Assembly: GCA_001600415.1 (NCBI GenBank)
Contig: BCJX01000006.1
Location: 1,213,588 to 1,277,587, forward strand
Origin: Pascua guehoae
Taxonomy: Eukaryota > Basidiomycota > Tremellomycetes > Trichosporonales > Trichosporonaceae
Length of the DNA: 64,000 nt
Reading direction: 5' to 3'
Both the position numbers and the translations under genes were made by a program. Below, piece by piece: positions 11,461-23,081 of this stretch (its first letter is position 1; each line of letters starts with the position of its first letter). The notes below the pieces were generated by a model. That model ran no database searches. It was not told the origin of the DNA and was given only the letters and a program-made list of their open reading frames with translations.

Positions 11461-14400
11461 TCACGCCTCGTCGCCGCTCTGGTCCCAGCTGTCATCTGGC
11501 TCACCGTCGACGACGACTGGCTGCGGTGGCAGAACGGGAACAGACAGCATGCGCGAGTGTCGCGGGCTAGGCGGCAGCGCAGAGCTGGGGAGCTGCGAGA
11601 GCTGCGGTACAGCGGGCGAAGCCGACGTGCTTGCTGCGGCACTTGTGGGCGCACTGGCACTCGTCCCCGCGGCAACGGACGCCGCAGTGCGGTGTGCAGC
11701 CTCGCGGGAGCCCGGGAGCGGACTGGCGGTGCGCGAGGTGGGCCCGCTCGTTGGCGGCGTAGCAGCGACGACGGCACTGGCACGCGGCGAACCCCATGCG
11801 TTTCCGGGGGTGGCCCGGAGATTGCCGAGTGCCCCGAGGGGAGGACGCGGCTGCACGGTGCCAGCAACGGCCGAGAGAAGGGGCGTGGGGATGCGCGTGT
11901 CGACACGGCGGCGGATCTGGACCGAGCGGTTGGGCTCGGCGTCAATCAACTCCCGGCCCAGGTGGTACATGTCAGCCAGTGACATGACAAATGTGCGCTT
12001 CGCGGGAGGCACTGTAATGTTAGCTAGATGACTCCATGAGAGCTTCGCAAAGCCAACTCACTGTGCGGAAGGATGAGTGTCTGGCGGCTCGAGTTGAAGA
12101 ATTCGCGGAACGTCTGCTCGACTGTCTTGACAAACGGCGCATTCTGCTTGGCAAATGCGCGCAATTCTGGGTCCCACTCTGTCTGGGTGCGGTCCACGGG
12201 GTTCTTGATCCCCAGAGCGTCCGCAAGACGCGCATTGCGCTGCCTCTGCGCACACTCCGAGTTGCATTTGAGCTGGACGGTGGCGCGCGAAGTTGGGCTG
12301 GTCACGCTGGCCCCGCAGGTCGTGCGAAGCAGGATATTGCCGCACGAGCAGCTCTGAGTGATGATCGTGGTACATCCCTCAGACTCTGGACACTTGGCAG
12401 GCGCGTGGCACACGGCCGTGCACGCATGGCCGCAAATACGTTTGGGCTTGTTGCACGTCTGGCCACACGCTTCGCATGGGCCACCGTGGCACGTCTTTTC
12501 GCACTTGTGGTACCCACATCCCAGAAGCTTACCGCACACCTGCCCGCACGAGACCTTGTCCTGCGACGCCGAGCAGCGAATGTTCTTCACTGCCGGGTCT
12601 TTTCCGCAAGCACAAGGCTTTGAAGTGAGGAACGGGCATGGCGGGCACTCGGGGGCCTCGTGACAGTTGTGCGGCGTCTTGGGGTGCCCACACGGCGGGT
12701 CAGGGCGCGCACAGGGGAAGACGCAGGTGACAGTCGCACCACATGCAACCGGCGGGTAGACGACCGTGTTGCCGCAGTTGCAGATGAGCTCGTCGTATGA
12801 TGCCTGGAGACAGCGTCCACACGCGCCCTTGTGGTCTGGACGCGGGCAAGTGTGCAGACCGCACGAGAGGAGCTTTCCACATGTGAGGGGACAGACGTGC
12901 AGGTTGTCATTGTCGGCGTCAAAGTCCAGGCCGCGTTTGCCCTTGCGCTTAGCCTTGTAGCTGAGCGGGCAGCAGACGCGACCGCACTCGTGACGACCGC
13001 AGTTGCGGAGAGCGTGGCAGACCCGCTCACAAAGGAACTCGCCTTCGCCCTCCTCGAAGCGCTCGCGCACAGCATCGCAGTCGAGTCGGAGTGTGCTCTC
13101 CCCGCATCGGCAGGGGCGGTATACCTGTTCGTGGCAAGGGGGGCACTCGCCGTTGTGGCATTTCAGAGGACAGGGATGTCCGCACGGCCGTGACTTGGGG
13201 CACGGGCTGCCACACGTCGGGATCGTCGCCAGGCAGTCCTTGCGTGGATAGCCCGGAAGGTTCTTGAGCGGCGTTGCGCCGCAAGGGCAGGTGGTGATGA
13301 CACTGGGCGAGGTCGGGCATGGCACAGGCGACACTGGGTGCGGGTGACACTTTTCCAGACACTCGTGGATGCCGCACTCGTACTTTTGGCGGCAGACGCG
13401 GTCACACGCGAAACGGCCGATCCACTGGTCGTCGGCTGTCGCACAAATCTTCTTGGCGTCCAGTTGCCATCCGCAAGGAACAACCTTTTCGTCTGCGCCG
13501 CAATAGCAGCGGACTGTCTCGACCTCGTCGCACGGTGGGCATGGGCCAAAGTGACACAGCTGGTCGCAGTCGTGCTTGCTGCACGACTTTTTGCCCAAGC
13601 AAGGCTCGTCGCACACTGGGCGGAGCGCCGCATCATTGACGCTCGCAGCCGCGCACTTGACAGTGAGAGGTGTGTTGTGTGATGGGCACCGCACGACTAA
13701 TGCGACCTGGCACGGCGGGCACGGGCCAGGATGGCAGTTGAGCGGACACGCATGGTCACAGTTTGCGCGGTTGCGCCCGCACGCGTCGTTGCACGAGTGT
13801 GGGGCGGTGTGGCTAAGCGGTGGGTTTGACACACGGGCGCAAAAGCAGCGGTAGCCGCCAACACGCGCTGTGCGTCGCTTCTGGCACCCGGGGCATCGCC
13901 AGCTGGGCTCATCGGTGCTCTCGTTGACACGGATGCGCTCCTCGTCTTCCTTCAAGCTCCGTGACGCCCAGTCGCGGATACATTTGATGTGGAAGGGCGT
14001 GTAGCACGCCGCGTAGTGAGCCGAGGTTGCGGTCGCGCGCTCAGCATCGTCCAGTGTTGATGGAAGGTCCGGCTGCGAGCTGGGAGGAACGCAGGACCAG
14101 GTCTGATCCGCAGGCGCAATGTGGTTGAAGCAGATCGGGCATTCGAGGTACGGCCGCAGGCGCAACCCGCGCGTCAGGCGCGAGTTGAGGTCGTCTGGCT
14201 CGTTGCCCCGCGGCTGGTGATCATACTCTCGCTTCGGCGCACGGGCGGGCTTGGCGTCACTCGTGGTGAGCTTGGAGCCCCTCTCGAAAGCGGCGCGGCG
14301 GGAAGACATTGCCTTTGGCGCCGCGGGTGTGGACGTGTCCGCACCACGGCCCTTTCCATTCTTCTGCTTGCCCTTTCGCGGCCCCGCCTCGCTGGCTGGT

Positions 14401-15131
14401 GGTGTCCCGCCAGCGCTCGAGTGAGAACGGCTCGGCCCCGCGCTTGTGGAGGGCGGGAATGCACCAGAGAACGCCGTCGCCTCAGGATTGAGGGTGGAGA
14501 CTCCGTTTGTGGTTGGCGTAGTGGTACCCGAGTCGGGTGGGTGGGGGCTGTCGATCTCAATGACGCCCACACCCATCTCACGCGCCTCAGCAACATTCGC
14601 TTCGTGGCCCTGCTGGGCCCGCTGCTGCCGGCGCTGGGTCTTTGCCTTTGCGCGGTTGGGCTTCTTGTTGTCCCCACCGTTGTCGCCCTCGGGGACGAAG
14701 CGATCGGCATAGCCCCCTGGCATTTGTAAGCGGCGACCGCGTCGTTGGCCGCCGCCACGTCCGCGCGTTGAGGTCACGTCCTCGACGATCGTGAGAGTGG
14801 CCAGATGGGCAGAGGCGCCCTCGGCATTGGGGTTTGAGCCGTCCACCTGGCGACTGGGACCGCCGTTGGAACGGCCGTTTGCGCGGCCGTTGGGTGCACC
14901 GTTTCCCTCAGCGTTGGCTGAGTTGTCGCGGTCGCCGCGTGGACCGCCATTGGGGCGGCCGCGTCCTCGGCCGCGTCCTCCTCGTGAAGAACGGCCGCGT
15001 CGCGAGGGTTCATCGCCGCGTGAGGTCTGAGCAAGGTATGCTCCGTCTCCGGGTTGCGGGGTGCGTGACGTCAAGTACGCACCGTCACCGGGTTGGGGTG
15101 TAGCCGTGGTCGGGGCGGCTATATCAGTCAT
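11461..15131 (-). CDS. NF-X1-type zinc-finger protein with R3H domain (Fap1-like)
   Basis: Two exons (15131-12062, 12011-11461) separated by a 50-nt intron give 1206 aa. The N-terminal third is disordered and Arg/Gly-rich (repeated RGGRGRGRG-type stretches and Asn/Gly). Then comes a RING/PHD-like Cys-His cluster (CPICFNHIAPADQTWSC and a later WRCPGCQKRR). About eight or nine NF-X1 fingers follow, with the pattern CGxHxC...CHxGxCxPC (for example CGHPCPLKCHNGECPPC and CGYHKCEKTCHGGPCEAC). An R3H domain spans the exon junction near residues 1000-1090 (MPPAKRTFVMSLADMYHL, RSVQIRRRVDTRIP). Relatives are human NFX1 and yeast FAP1, the latter linked to FKBP12 and rapamycin response; transcriptional repression and ubiquitin ligase roles are known in the family. 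The C-terminal 80 or so residues are Pro/Ser/Ala-rich. The junction gives LPHMPPAKR in frame. Confidence 0.9.
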
Positions 15132-15996
15132 GACGGAGGAAGGAAGATGACGGAGCGGAGACCGAAGAAAGTTGGGTGGCGGGCGGTGAGGGGAGAGGGA
15201 AGGAGGGCCGAAGCCTGGTGAAGGAGAGATGGGGTTGTTTGCTGTTCTTGTTGCTGTGAATGTCCTTTGTTGTGTTTAAAAGATAGACGAGGTGGTTCTC
15301 AACGAGGAGAGAGAGAGGGGGTTGATGCGTAAGAAGATGAAAGGCCAAGGAGTCGATTGATGGATGGTCGAGTTGTGACACACATCCATCCACCTACGGC
15401 ACCCCATCCACTCTCTCTGTACCGGATTGTAAGCCCAAGACCCGAATCTCGGATCCGAGACTGGGCGCACGCCTAGGTACATGCTCATTTTACTCCTTTG
15501 CCACTCTGCTTGCCTATCCCTTGGCGCTGTTGCCTTGGCCCCAGCCCTGCAGGCCTAGAACCAGAAGAGTGTGGAAAGGCCCCGAACGTGGGTAAATAAA
15601 ATCCTTATCAGGAACGAAAGAATAAGGTTTGAATAGACATTTGTAATCCTTTTACAAAAGCCACGCGGCAAAGTGTGCTGGAGAATTATCGGGTGAAATG
15701 CGACCCTGGAGATCGGCAGGATCGCCGGACAGAGTGCAACATGTGTGTCACTTGCCACCAACCTCGGTCACAAAGGAGAGTCAATTTCAGACACCAGATC
15801 GATTCCTCTGCCTCGCATCTGTCCAGGCAGACGTCTCCCACTCAAACTCGTCTATTCTCAGCTCGCACTTGTACCCATTGGACTGCAAGACAGCTTTTCA
15901 TCTCGAGTCTTGTCCATCTCTTCCTTTCATCTATTCGAGACACCACAATCTCCCTTCTCCCACCCACCATCTCACCGCTGTCCACGCACGTTCCAA
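15132..15996. promoter_or_regulatory. Divergent intergenic region, NF-X1 / DUF3605
   Basis: This 865-bp gap between divergent starts is more AT-rich than the flanking coding DNA, with a GA-rich patch near 15301 and CT-rich leaders on the right side. No gene can be supported. It should hold both promoters. Confidence 0.4.
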
Positions 15997-17817
15997 ATGG
16001 ACACCATCTACAGTAACGACACCCGGTACCCTGGTCCTGAGATCTATCCCGCACCGGGTAATGTCGAAGGACTTCCCACAAAGGGCGACCTCGATGCCTT
16101 CCCCCGCTTATTCACCTGGGGCGAGCTCAAAGATGTTATTAGTGAGTGGGGAGGTATTTGGTACAGAGTTGTTTGCCCAGCCAGTGCCATCTTCCCAAGT
16201 GGGCGAGGCGCTAAAACTGTCATCACCTTGTATGTGACCTGCTAACCTGTCAGAGACGGGAGATCTGGGCCTCCTCACGCGAAACAAAGAGCTGCAGGCG
16301 CGCTACGAGACGTGGATGACGGCGCAGAAGCTGAAGTGGGGATCAACTGGTGAGTGTGAATGCTGATAGGGACGCGTGGCAAAGAGATGATCAGGTTGTG
16401 AGACAACAACTCCACTTAATGTGTCCGCTGGAGGGCGTGGTAAAATGTCAAACTGGATTGGGCTAATGGCAGAAAAGTACCTCACCGAAGTGCGCCTTCC
16501 TTGGCGCTCAGAAGAGCCCCAGCCAGCCAACACGGTTCCCGGCCCCGTGCCGACGTACGACCAGCGCACGGCACTCTCACACCCCGAGATTGACCTGACC
16601 CCATCAACAAACCCGGACTCGAAGGCAGCGAAGAAGGCGCCTGAGGGAGCGGGCCACAGACGTAGTGGCTCGGCGGCCGTCGCAGCTCACGCCCTTGCTG
16701 TACCTGCCGCCACACCCGCTCAGGCGTCCAACCTCACGACAGCGGGGAGTTCGAACCCAGGAAGTGGAGCCAGTACTCCCAGCTCTGTCGCCTACGTCAG
16801 CCTCGACGCCGCGAGGGTGCGCCGCGCACTCAAAAAGACCCAGAAGAACGAGAGCAGGCGGAGGCAAGAGGTCAAGGGTGACGACGGGAATATCAGCACC
16901 AGCACGCAGGGAACGAGTGAGAACGGCATCGATGGCGCAGACGAGGCGGAATACGACACACCAGACGTCTTCCTCCGCTACGACCCCAGCAAGGGCCTCG
17001 AGAAGGACAAGTTTGCCGTCCTCGCCAACGACTGGCCGTACTGCGTGCCCTATGGCGTGCAGCACTACTGCGTGTGGTCGAGGGTGAGTTGGTGGAGAGA
17101 TACCTGGGAGCTCGAACTTCACTGCTGTCGCCCCTGAGGATGCGCGCCCACACCAACCCCGCTAACATCAGATACCCATCGCCCACCCTGTGCTGGTAGA
17201 CTATGACCGCGATGCGTGGGAGAAGATCGAGAACGAGGGCCTCGGCGGCTTCACTGGCATCATCCCCGTCATTGACGAGTCGGAGCCGGCGAGCGGTACA
17301 GAGTCGGATGCCCCAGACGGCGCAGTGCCCAACGGTGGTGCAGCCCACGAGCCGTCTGGCCGTGCAGGGCCTGCCAAGGCGGGCAAGTACGGCTGGTACG
17401 CGATCGACGTCAAGTACAGCGGCCCAGAGTTCCGCCGCTGGGCGGGCGTCGAGTACGAGTCCAAGGGCGGGCACGAGATTGGCAACATGGTCAAGGGGCT
17501 GTGGGATGAACGCGGGTGGGAGTGTCTCTGGGTGAGTAACGGTGTACTTGAGGCTAGGAGAAAGGAGAGTCAAGGCGCTAGTTGTTGTGAGCTTGAAGAA
17601 CGTCTCTTGCTGACCCTAGTTCGTCAACCCTGCTCGCCTCCAGAGTGTCCCGGGATACGCGCACTTCCACGTGTTCGTGCGCCGCAAGACGCCGAGCGAG
17701 ATTGACCTGAGCGAGAAGGTGTTTGCGGAGCGGGCGACCCACAAGGTGAAGACGAACACCAAGGTCAAGGAGGGTGGTGGTGTGGATGGTAAGGAGGGTG
17801 AAGGTGACGATGAGTGA
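15997..17817 (+). CDS. DUF3605 / Gig1-like (N-acetylglucosamine-induced) protein
   Basis: Five exons (15997-16141, 16254-16349, 16473-17083, 17172-17531, 17620-17817) give 469 aa. The protein matches the fungal DUF3605 family, whose Candida member GIG1 is induced by N-acetylglucosamine; its biochemical role is not established. Visible family blocks are FTWGELKDVIKTGDLGLLTR near the N-terminus, then EKYLTEVRLPW, and FAVLANDWPYCVPYGVQHYC with a following VWSR. Next come ECLWFVNPARLQSVPGY and AHFHVFVRR near the end. Between the N-terminal block and the FAVLANDWPY block lies a disordered Ala/Ser/Thr-rich insertion (about residues 100-220). There is no signal peptide or membrane segment, so it is probably cytosolic. 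Introns are 88-123 nt. The call rests on the combined WPYxxPYGVQHxxVW and W(F)VNP..LxSVPG motifs. Confidence 0.75.
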
Positions 17818-18732
17818 GGGCAACAGCCAAGGCGAGGCGAGGGCGAGGCGTAGAGTTGTAGAATAACAGAGGGTAAGAGGGTTAGATTGAAACGATTGAG
17901 CGACGTCAGTGAATGAACCCAGCTCGGCAAGAATGTGACGATTGAGTGTGACCCCGCACCGTATCCCACCAACTATGCAGCCGCAGGCAGACTAGAATGT
18001 TGGTCAACCGTGCATGCGCTATGTGCCTTGTGCTTGCCAGACGTGCAGGCCCATGCATGCGAGATGGCATCCTGTGCGCATATGGGTATGCACAAACAGC
18101 AAGAGGCTTGGGGGTGAATGAGTGTGGGGCGTGTGGGGCCACAAGATTGACATGTGGGTGGGGGGTGTGCCACACGCCACTGATCGTCTGCGGATCCCAC
18201 CGTGCATCCCATCGCGATTGTTTTCTTTTCCCTCCCCACTTCCACCCAAACACCGTCCCCACCCATTCAACCTTTGTTCCGTGTCCACCTTACCATTGCC
18301 TCCCCCCGTTACTCCTCTCACTCCTCCTGTCCCTCTCACTCCTCCTGTCCCTCTTACTCCTCACTCTCTCTGTCCCAGCTCTGCGTGACCTGTACACCAA
18401 CGTTTGCCCCTTGCTTGCCCCTTGTGGACCTTCCTTCCGCTTGCACAAACACACACACACGTCTTTCGTCCTCTCCACCTCTCCACCTCACCTACGCACT
18501 GTTCATTGTCTTCGACCACCATCGTTACGTTCCCCAGCAGGCGCTCCCATCTCGCCCCTAGTAAACAATACCTCTATCGGCACTCTCTCGCCGCTCGGCC
18601 ACGGGTTCTGCGACCTCGCCATCTCGAGTAGTCGTCCCCTGACTGCAAGACCCCCCAAGCCCCGACGCCCCCACCACCGACCGCTCTGGCTGTGTGCTAG
18701 TTCGGCAGGGGGAACACAAGGCAAGCCACGGC
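17818..18732. promoter_or_regulatory. Intergenic, pyrimidine-rich upstream region
   Basis: The 915 bp hold no supported gene. From about 18220 to 18560 the + strand is strongly CT-rich, including three near-copies of a 20-bp unit around 18309-18372 (core CTCCTCCTGTCCCTCTCACT). Such CT tracts are typical of fungal promoters and 5' leaders, and this one probably belongs to the downstream F-box-like gene. Confidence 0.45.
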
Positions 18733-20439
18733 ATGTCCCCCGACGGGTCCCCATCATCATCGATCAGGGGGCAAAGTGGTCATCACACAACTCTGGGCAC
18801 CATTGGCCCCATACACCTGTTGCCACCCTTGACGCCGAGCTCGCCCATCACAAGTACAAGAGAGACGGCGTCGTTTATTGACATCACCATTCCCCCACTT
18901 GCCCAAATCACCGATTCCGTCTTCCTCCAACCCGAAGTAACCATGAAGCCCTCGCCTCAAGGTGTCTACACGATGGTCAACATCTCACCCTCATCCCACC
19001 AGAGCCCCTGGACCAGTACGGTCGGTACCATGGGCTCGGATGACGCGGACCCCGATACACCGCCGTGTGACGGCACGCCTTGCGGCAACAGCCCGTTGCT
19101 GGGCGCCGACAAACGTCCACCCACCCTCGACCACCTCGCGTTCCCACACATCATGGACGCAATCTTCGACGCGGCACCACGTGCGTCGCTGATCGCCCTC
19201 CGTGCGGCAAGCCACGAATTCGCCACCAGGGTGGATGCCAGGCTGGCCGAGCACCTCATCATGTACTGCACCGAAAGCAAGATCAAGGTACGCTCCAAGA
19301 GCGGTCGCCACCCGGCCCTCAGGCGGTCCCTAAACAATATCCCCAATTGGGGAGTGTGGGCGATAAGCCGGCGCCGCACGGCTCGGCTGGTACACAACTC
19401 GGGCTTCCGTCCCCCCGTGCCGCGTACTGGGATGGACGTCGACGCGGAGGACAACCTGGGAAAAGACAAGCGTCCCGTGGTCCGCGGCGCCGGTAGCCGC
19501 ACGCAAATCAGCAAAGACGCCATTACCCTGCGCCGCAGCGACCCCCTGCTCTTCGTTATCCAAAACGCATACTACATGGACGTCTACTGCTGGACCGACA
19601 ACAATCTCGACCTCGAACACCTCCTCTCGCCCTCGCTCCTACACGTGCTCAAGATCCACCCGTTCGAAATGGGCAAGCGAACCCTCCTGCCCCCGCTCCT
19701 TTCGCCCGTCGCAGTCGCACGTACAGTCATCGGGTTCACGCGTTTCACACCCTACTGGACCCCCGGCCGGATGGACCAGTTGTTCCACATGTCGGCGATG
19801 GCACCTGTCGTCGTGAGCGGCACAAAGCGCTTTGTCCTAAACGTCGACATGTGTGACACCTTTGACGAAATCTACGGCCAAAAAGTGGACCAGTCCGATT
19901 TCCGCCTTGGCAGCCGCACCGTCGAGGGATGTCGGTGCCCGAGTGTGCGTGAGAGCATTTTCATCTTTACGCCTGGACCTCCCGTCCATCACGCCGTCAC
20001 GCACTTTCTGGAACCGCTGGGCATGTTTGGCAACTTGTTCTACGAGATTGTGCGCCAAAACGACAGCGCGACCATTACCCTCGTGGGGCTCGAACGTTGG
20101 GCATGGGCGACGTTTGGATTCTCCGAGCTCGATGCCCTCTACGACACCCTCTCCGACCCCGTGCACCGCCTGGAACGACTCGACCAGTACATTCGCCGTG
20201 CCATCGGCCTCCAGTGGCAGTACCGACTCGCCGCAAATCCACACGTGCTTCCCCAAGAGGTTGCCGCGCTGGAGGCGGCCGCCCAACTCGCATTGAAGGC
20301 TGTCACGTTGCTCACGACCGACGAGTATAGGAATATCGTCGGCGAAAAGATGTGGAAGTACGAAACGCAGACGAACGTGCGAGGTCGGCCCACGGCGCGG
20401 CCGTTAGCGACCCGTCAGGGCCGCGCCTGGCCTAGCTAG
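18733..20439 (+). CDS. F-box-like hypothetical protein, intronless
   Basis: A single open frame of 568 codons runs from the first in-frame ATG at 18733. A second candidate start at 18943 (MKPSPQGVYTM) would give 498 aa and may be the true one, because the segment between them is low in complexity. Residues after LDHLAFPHIMDAIFDAAPRA then SLIALRAASHEFATRVDARL look like an F-box-type helix set (a leading Leu-Pro/His block, then LIALRAASHEF). F-box proteins recruit substrates to SCF ubiquitin ligases, but this one is degenerate and the function is not proven. The remainder has no recognised domain; an HALVIxF-type beta pattern such as LLHVLKIHPFEMGKR and TRFTPYWTPG suggests a folded region. Being intronless sets it apart from its neighbours. 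Expanded families of such proteins are known in this yeast order (recollection, not checked). Confidence 0.65.
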   Translation: MSPDGSPSSSIRGQSGHHTTLGTIGPIHLLPPLTPSSPITSTRETASFIDITIPPLAQITDSVFLQPEVTMKPSPQGVYTMVNISPSSHQSPWTSTVGTMGSDDADPDTPPCDGTPCGNSPLLGADKRPPTLDHLAFPHIMDAIFDAAPRASLIALRAASHEFATRVDARLAEHLIMYCTESKIKVRSKSGRHPALRRSLNNIPNWGVWAISRRRTARLVHNSGFRPPVPRTGMDVDAEDNLGKDKRPVVRGAGSRTQISKDAITLRRSDPLLFVIQNAYYMDVYCWTDNNLDLEHLLSPSLLHVLKIHPFEMGKRTLLPPLLSPVAVARTVIGFTRFTPYWTPGRMDQLFHMSAMAPVVVSGTKRFVLNVDMCDTFDEIYGQKVDQSDFRLGSRTVEGCRCPSVRESIFIFTPGPPVHHAVTHFLEPLGMFGNLFYEIVRQNDSATITLVGLERWAWATFGFSELDALYDTLSDPVHRLERLDQYIRRAIGLQWQYRLAANPHVLPQEVAALEAAAQLALKAVTLLTTDEYRNIVGEKMWKYETQTNVRGRPTARPLATRQGRAWPS

Positions 20440-20653
20440 CGAGTGGCTTGAGGGTGGGTGGTTGAGAATTCGCGATGTAAGAGGCGTTGAAAGGTGTAGT
20501 GTAGGTAGCACATGTGACATGCAGTGCTTGCATGCCACCCCTCATGCCCATGTCTGACCGCGTCTGAACGGCCACAACCACACTATTCAACAAAGCTACA
20601 TGACTCTATAACGGTATTCCCAATGCCCAACCTGATGTATCCTGTAAGGCACC

Positions 20654-23081
20654 TCACGATGCCAGAACCGCAATAATCTTGACGGTACGTCCCGGGTCTT
20701 CCGTCTCGACCGACTCGTCCAGAACCTCACACGTCATCGAGTGTTTCCCCGCGGGGAGATTGGTGGCCACGACACCCACGCCGCCGACGGCCACATAGCC
20801 CCACGGCCCGACGAGCTTGGTCGCTGCGTTCTTGTTGTTGTCGGGCCAGCACTTGAAGTTGCCGAGGCCCTGCCTGCCGGCGCGGAGGTAGTAGAGGCTG
20901 AGCGTGCCGCCGTTGACTTCGATGTCGGAGAAGGTAATTGTCGATCCGGCCTTGTCGGCTCTGCGGGGTGTTAGTATTGTGGTGCGAGCAAAGGGGCGGA
21001 GGGGGAAGGGAGAAAGGTGTATGAGGAAGAGAGCGCGGTGGAGGGAGAGAAGGCATGGGGAGGAGAGGGGCGTTGGGCGTTTGGTACCGGGTACTGGGTA
21101 CCGCGAAGGGGTGATGGCGATTGGAGAGCGAGACTGGGGACTGGTGACTGGGAAGCAGGTAACGCGCAATGGAAGCGGAGAGTGAGGAATGGAGTGCAGC
21201 AAGTGCACCGTCACGAGTGGAGGAATGGAGAGCGGCACAGCCCGTCCGGCGACTCACGTCCAGTAGTGCTTGTCGTGGAACTCGGTCTCGACAAACCCTT
21301 CGCTCGCGCTAGGTTGGAGCTGTGCCGACCCGTCAGGGAGACGGACATTGGCCGACGCGCAAAACGCCACGACCTCGTTGCGCGGCTTGTCCTTGAGCCG
21401 CTGCTGGATGCGCGGGCCGGGAAGTTTGAATGGGTCGTACGCCGACTGGAGGGCGGAGCCTGTCAGCGCCGTGTCCTGGCCTGGACGGCCGTAGGTGTGG
21501 CGGCTGGCGTGGCAGGTTTGGTCGAGGATGTAGTGCAGCACTGGTGTTAGCGGAGGGTGTCTGCCGGTTGGGCGTGCTGGAGGTGTCCAGTTTAGTAGAT
21601 CATGTGCTGCCATGGGCGTGCACTTCTTTGAAGTGTTTTCAGCACAGGCGGAGAGTGTTCTCTCGGCACACGAGTTGCCACTCTGCTGGATCGTCCCACG
21701 TGGGTAGACTGTAACAGGAGTGAAGCCCCCACGGCTTCAACTCACAAATATCAGACATGAAGACGTGGCCCTGCTGGTTCTGGTGGCCAAAGTCGTGTCC
21801 GCCATAGTGGTCTGGAATCTCGTCTTGGTGCTGGACAAAGTAAGGGTAGAGGAATGAGCGCGACGAGATGCGTGGAATGTCGTAGTATTCGCTGACCACG
21901 GCTGTGGTGTGAGTACTTTGCCACAGAGTCATCTCCTGCCCCAGAGTCATTGCGAACACGCAGAGAACAGTGGCCCTTTGCACGTACCATGGTGATCGGC
22001 GCCGTTCTGGTACGGGTGCGGCAGTGACCAAGTCGAGAGCATCATCACGGCATTGTCCTCGCGCTTTGAGAGAATCTCGCGCACGAGCGTCTCTGTATTT
22101 TCGACAATGTTGGCCGACTCGCCCGTCTTGGTCCGGGCGACGGTGCTCTCGACCATGAGGTCGTTGACCGCGCCCTCGAGGATCCACAGGTCGGCGTCCG
22201 AGGGGACATGGTGCTCGTAGCAGTAGGAGAAGTAGTCGGTTCTGAGGTCAGTCTCTGTTGGGGGGCGGCGTAGACTTGCCCTGTTGCCCTGGGCGTCAGC
22301 GTTGTCACTTTACACATGTGAGACCCTCGACGTGATAGTGGGGATAGCAGCTCCACTGCCTAGATACGCACGGAACAGCCCCGTTGTGGACCTCGATCTC
22401 GGCGTTGGGGAAGACGCGCTGCAGGTCTTCCTCGAGGAGGGCGGGCCACGTCTTGTTGCCCTTTGCGAGGCCGTGGCCGTACGTGATCGAGCCGCCAATC
22501 ACAGCGACGACCTGTGTGTGAGTGGTGTAAACGGTGCGTGCTGCGTGTTTGACACAATGGCATGTGGTCTGGAGGAATGAGGAGAGAAGAAAGGACGGCG
22601 AAGCAAAGCTCAACACAGAGTGCAGCCAAGCCCAAGACGCCCAAAATAGTGCAGATAAGAAGGTGGAATGTCGACTGGGGGAATACACCAGTACCCAACC
22701 CTATCTTCTACTCACAACCTTGTCCCCGCGGAGCATCTTGTCAAGCACGCGCCGGACGCGCGCCCCACTCGCGGCATGCGCGACGCTCATATCGAGCGTG
22801 AGTGCGCCCCATTTCTCATCGAGAGCGGCGAGCGCGCTGGTGTGTTCCTCCGCGCACTGGGGCTCTTGGGCGGCGAGGGCGTCTGGGTCCGGGAGCGTCG
22901 GGCGTCCGCACCACACGCCAGGGCTGTTGGCCCACGCGTTTGACTGTGTAGCCAGATAGTCGCGAACGTTGGAGACGCGTTCGCGGTCGTGGATCGCCAG
23001 GACCGTCAGACACGCGATAGAGGCGAGGAGGGTGATGAGGAGGATGCCGCGTCGGCTCGGGAGGGAGGATGGGCGTCCCAT
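20654..23081 (-). CDS. Type II membrane SGNH/GDSL-fold hydrolase or acyltransferase
   Basis: Six exons (23081-22716, 22511-22372, 22241-21988, 21901-21746, 21540-21258, 20960-20654) give 501 aa. A short cytosolic Arg-rich end is followed by one hydrophobic anchor (GILLITLLASIACLTVLAI). The large domain should therefore lie in the Golgi lumen or outside. SGNH blocks are visible: VVAVIGGSITYGHG with the likely nucleophile Ser in GGSIT, then LWILEGAVND (block III Asn), and a His-rich block GGHDFGHQNQQGH where the catalytic Asp/His would sit. A C-terminal beta-rich region (SDIEVNGGTLSLYYLRAG) follows. In capsule-forming relatives, membrane SGNH proteins act on polysaccharides or glycoproteins; applying that here is inference. 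The exon 2-3 join (AVP-TDYFSYCYEHH) is the least certain junction. The gene borders the gene-poor island on its 5' side. Confidence 0.72.

Noticed and set aside
13000..15000. Plus-strand frames opposite the NF-X1 gene
   Set aside because: They mirror the Cys-rich coding strand and have no independent evidence.
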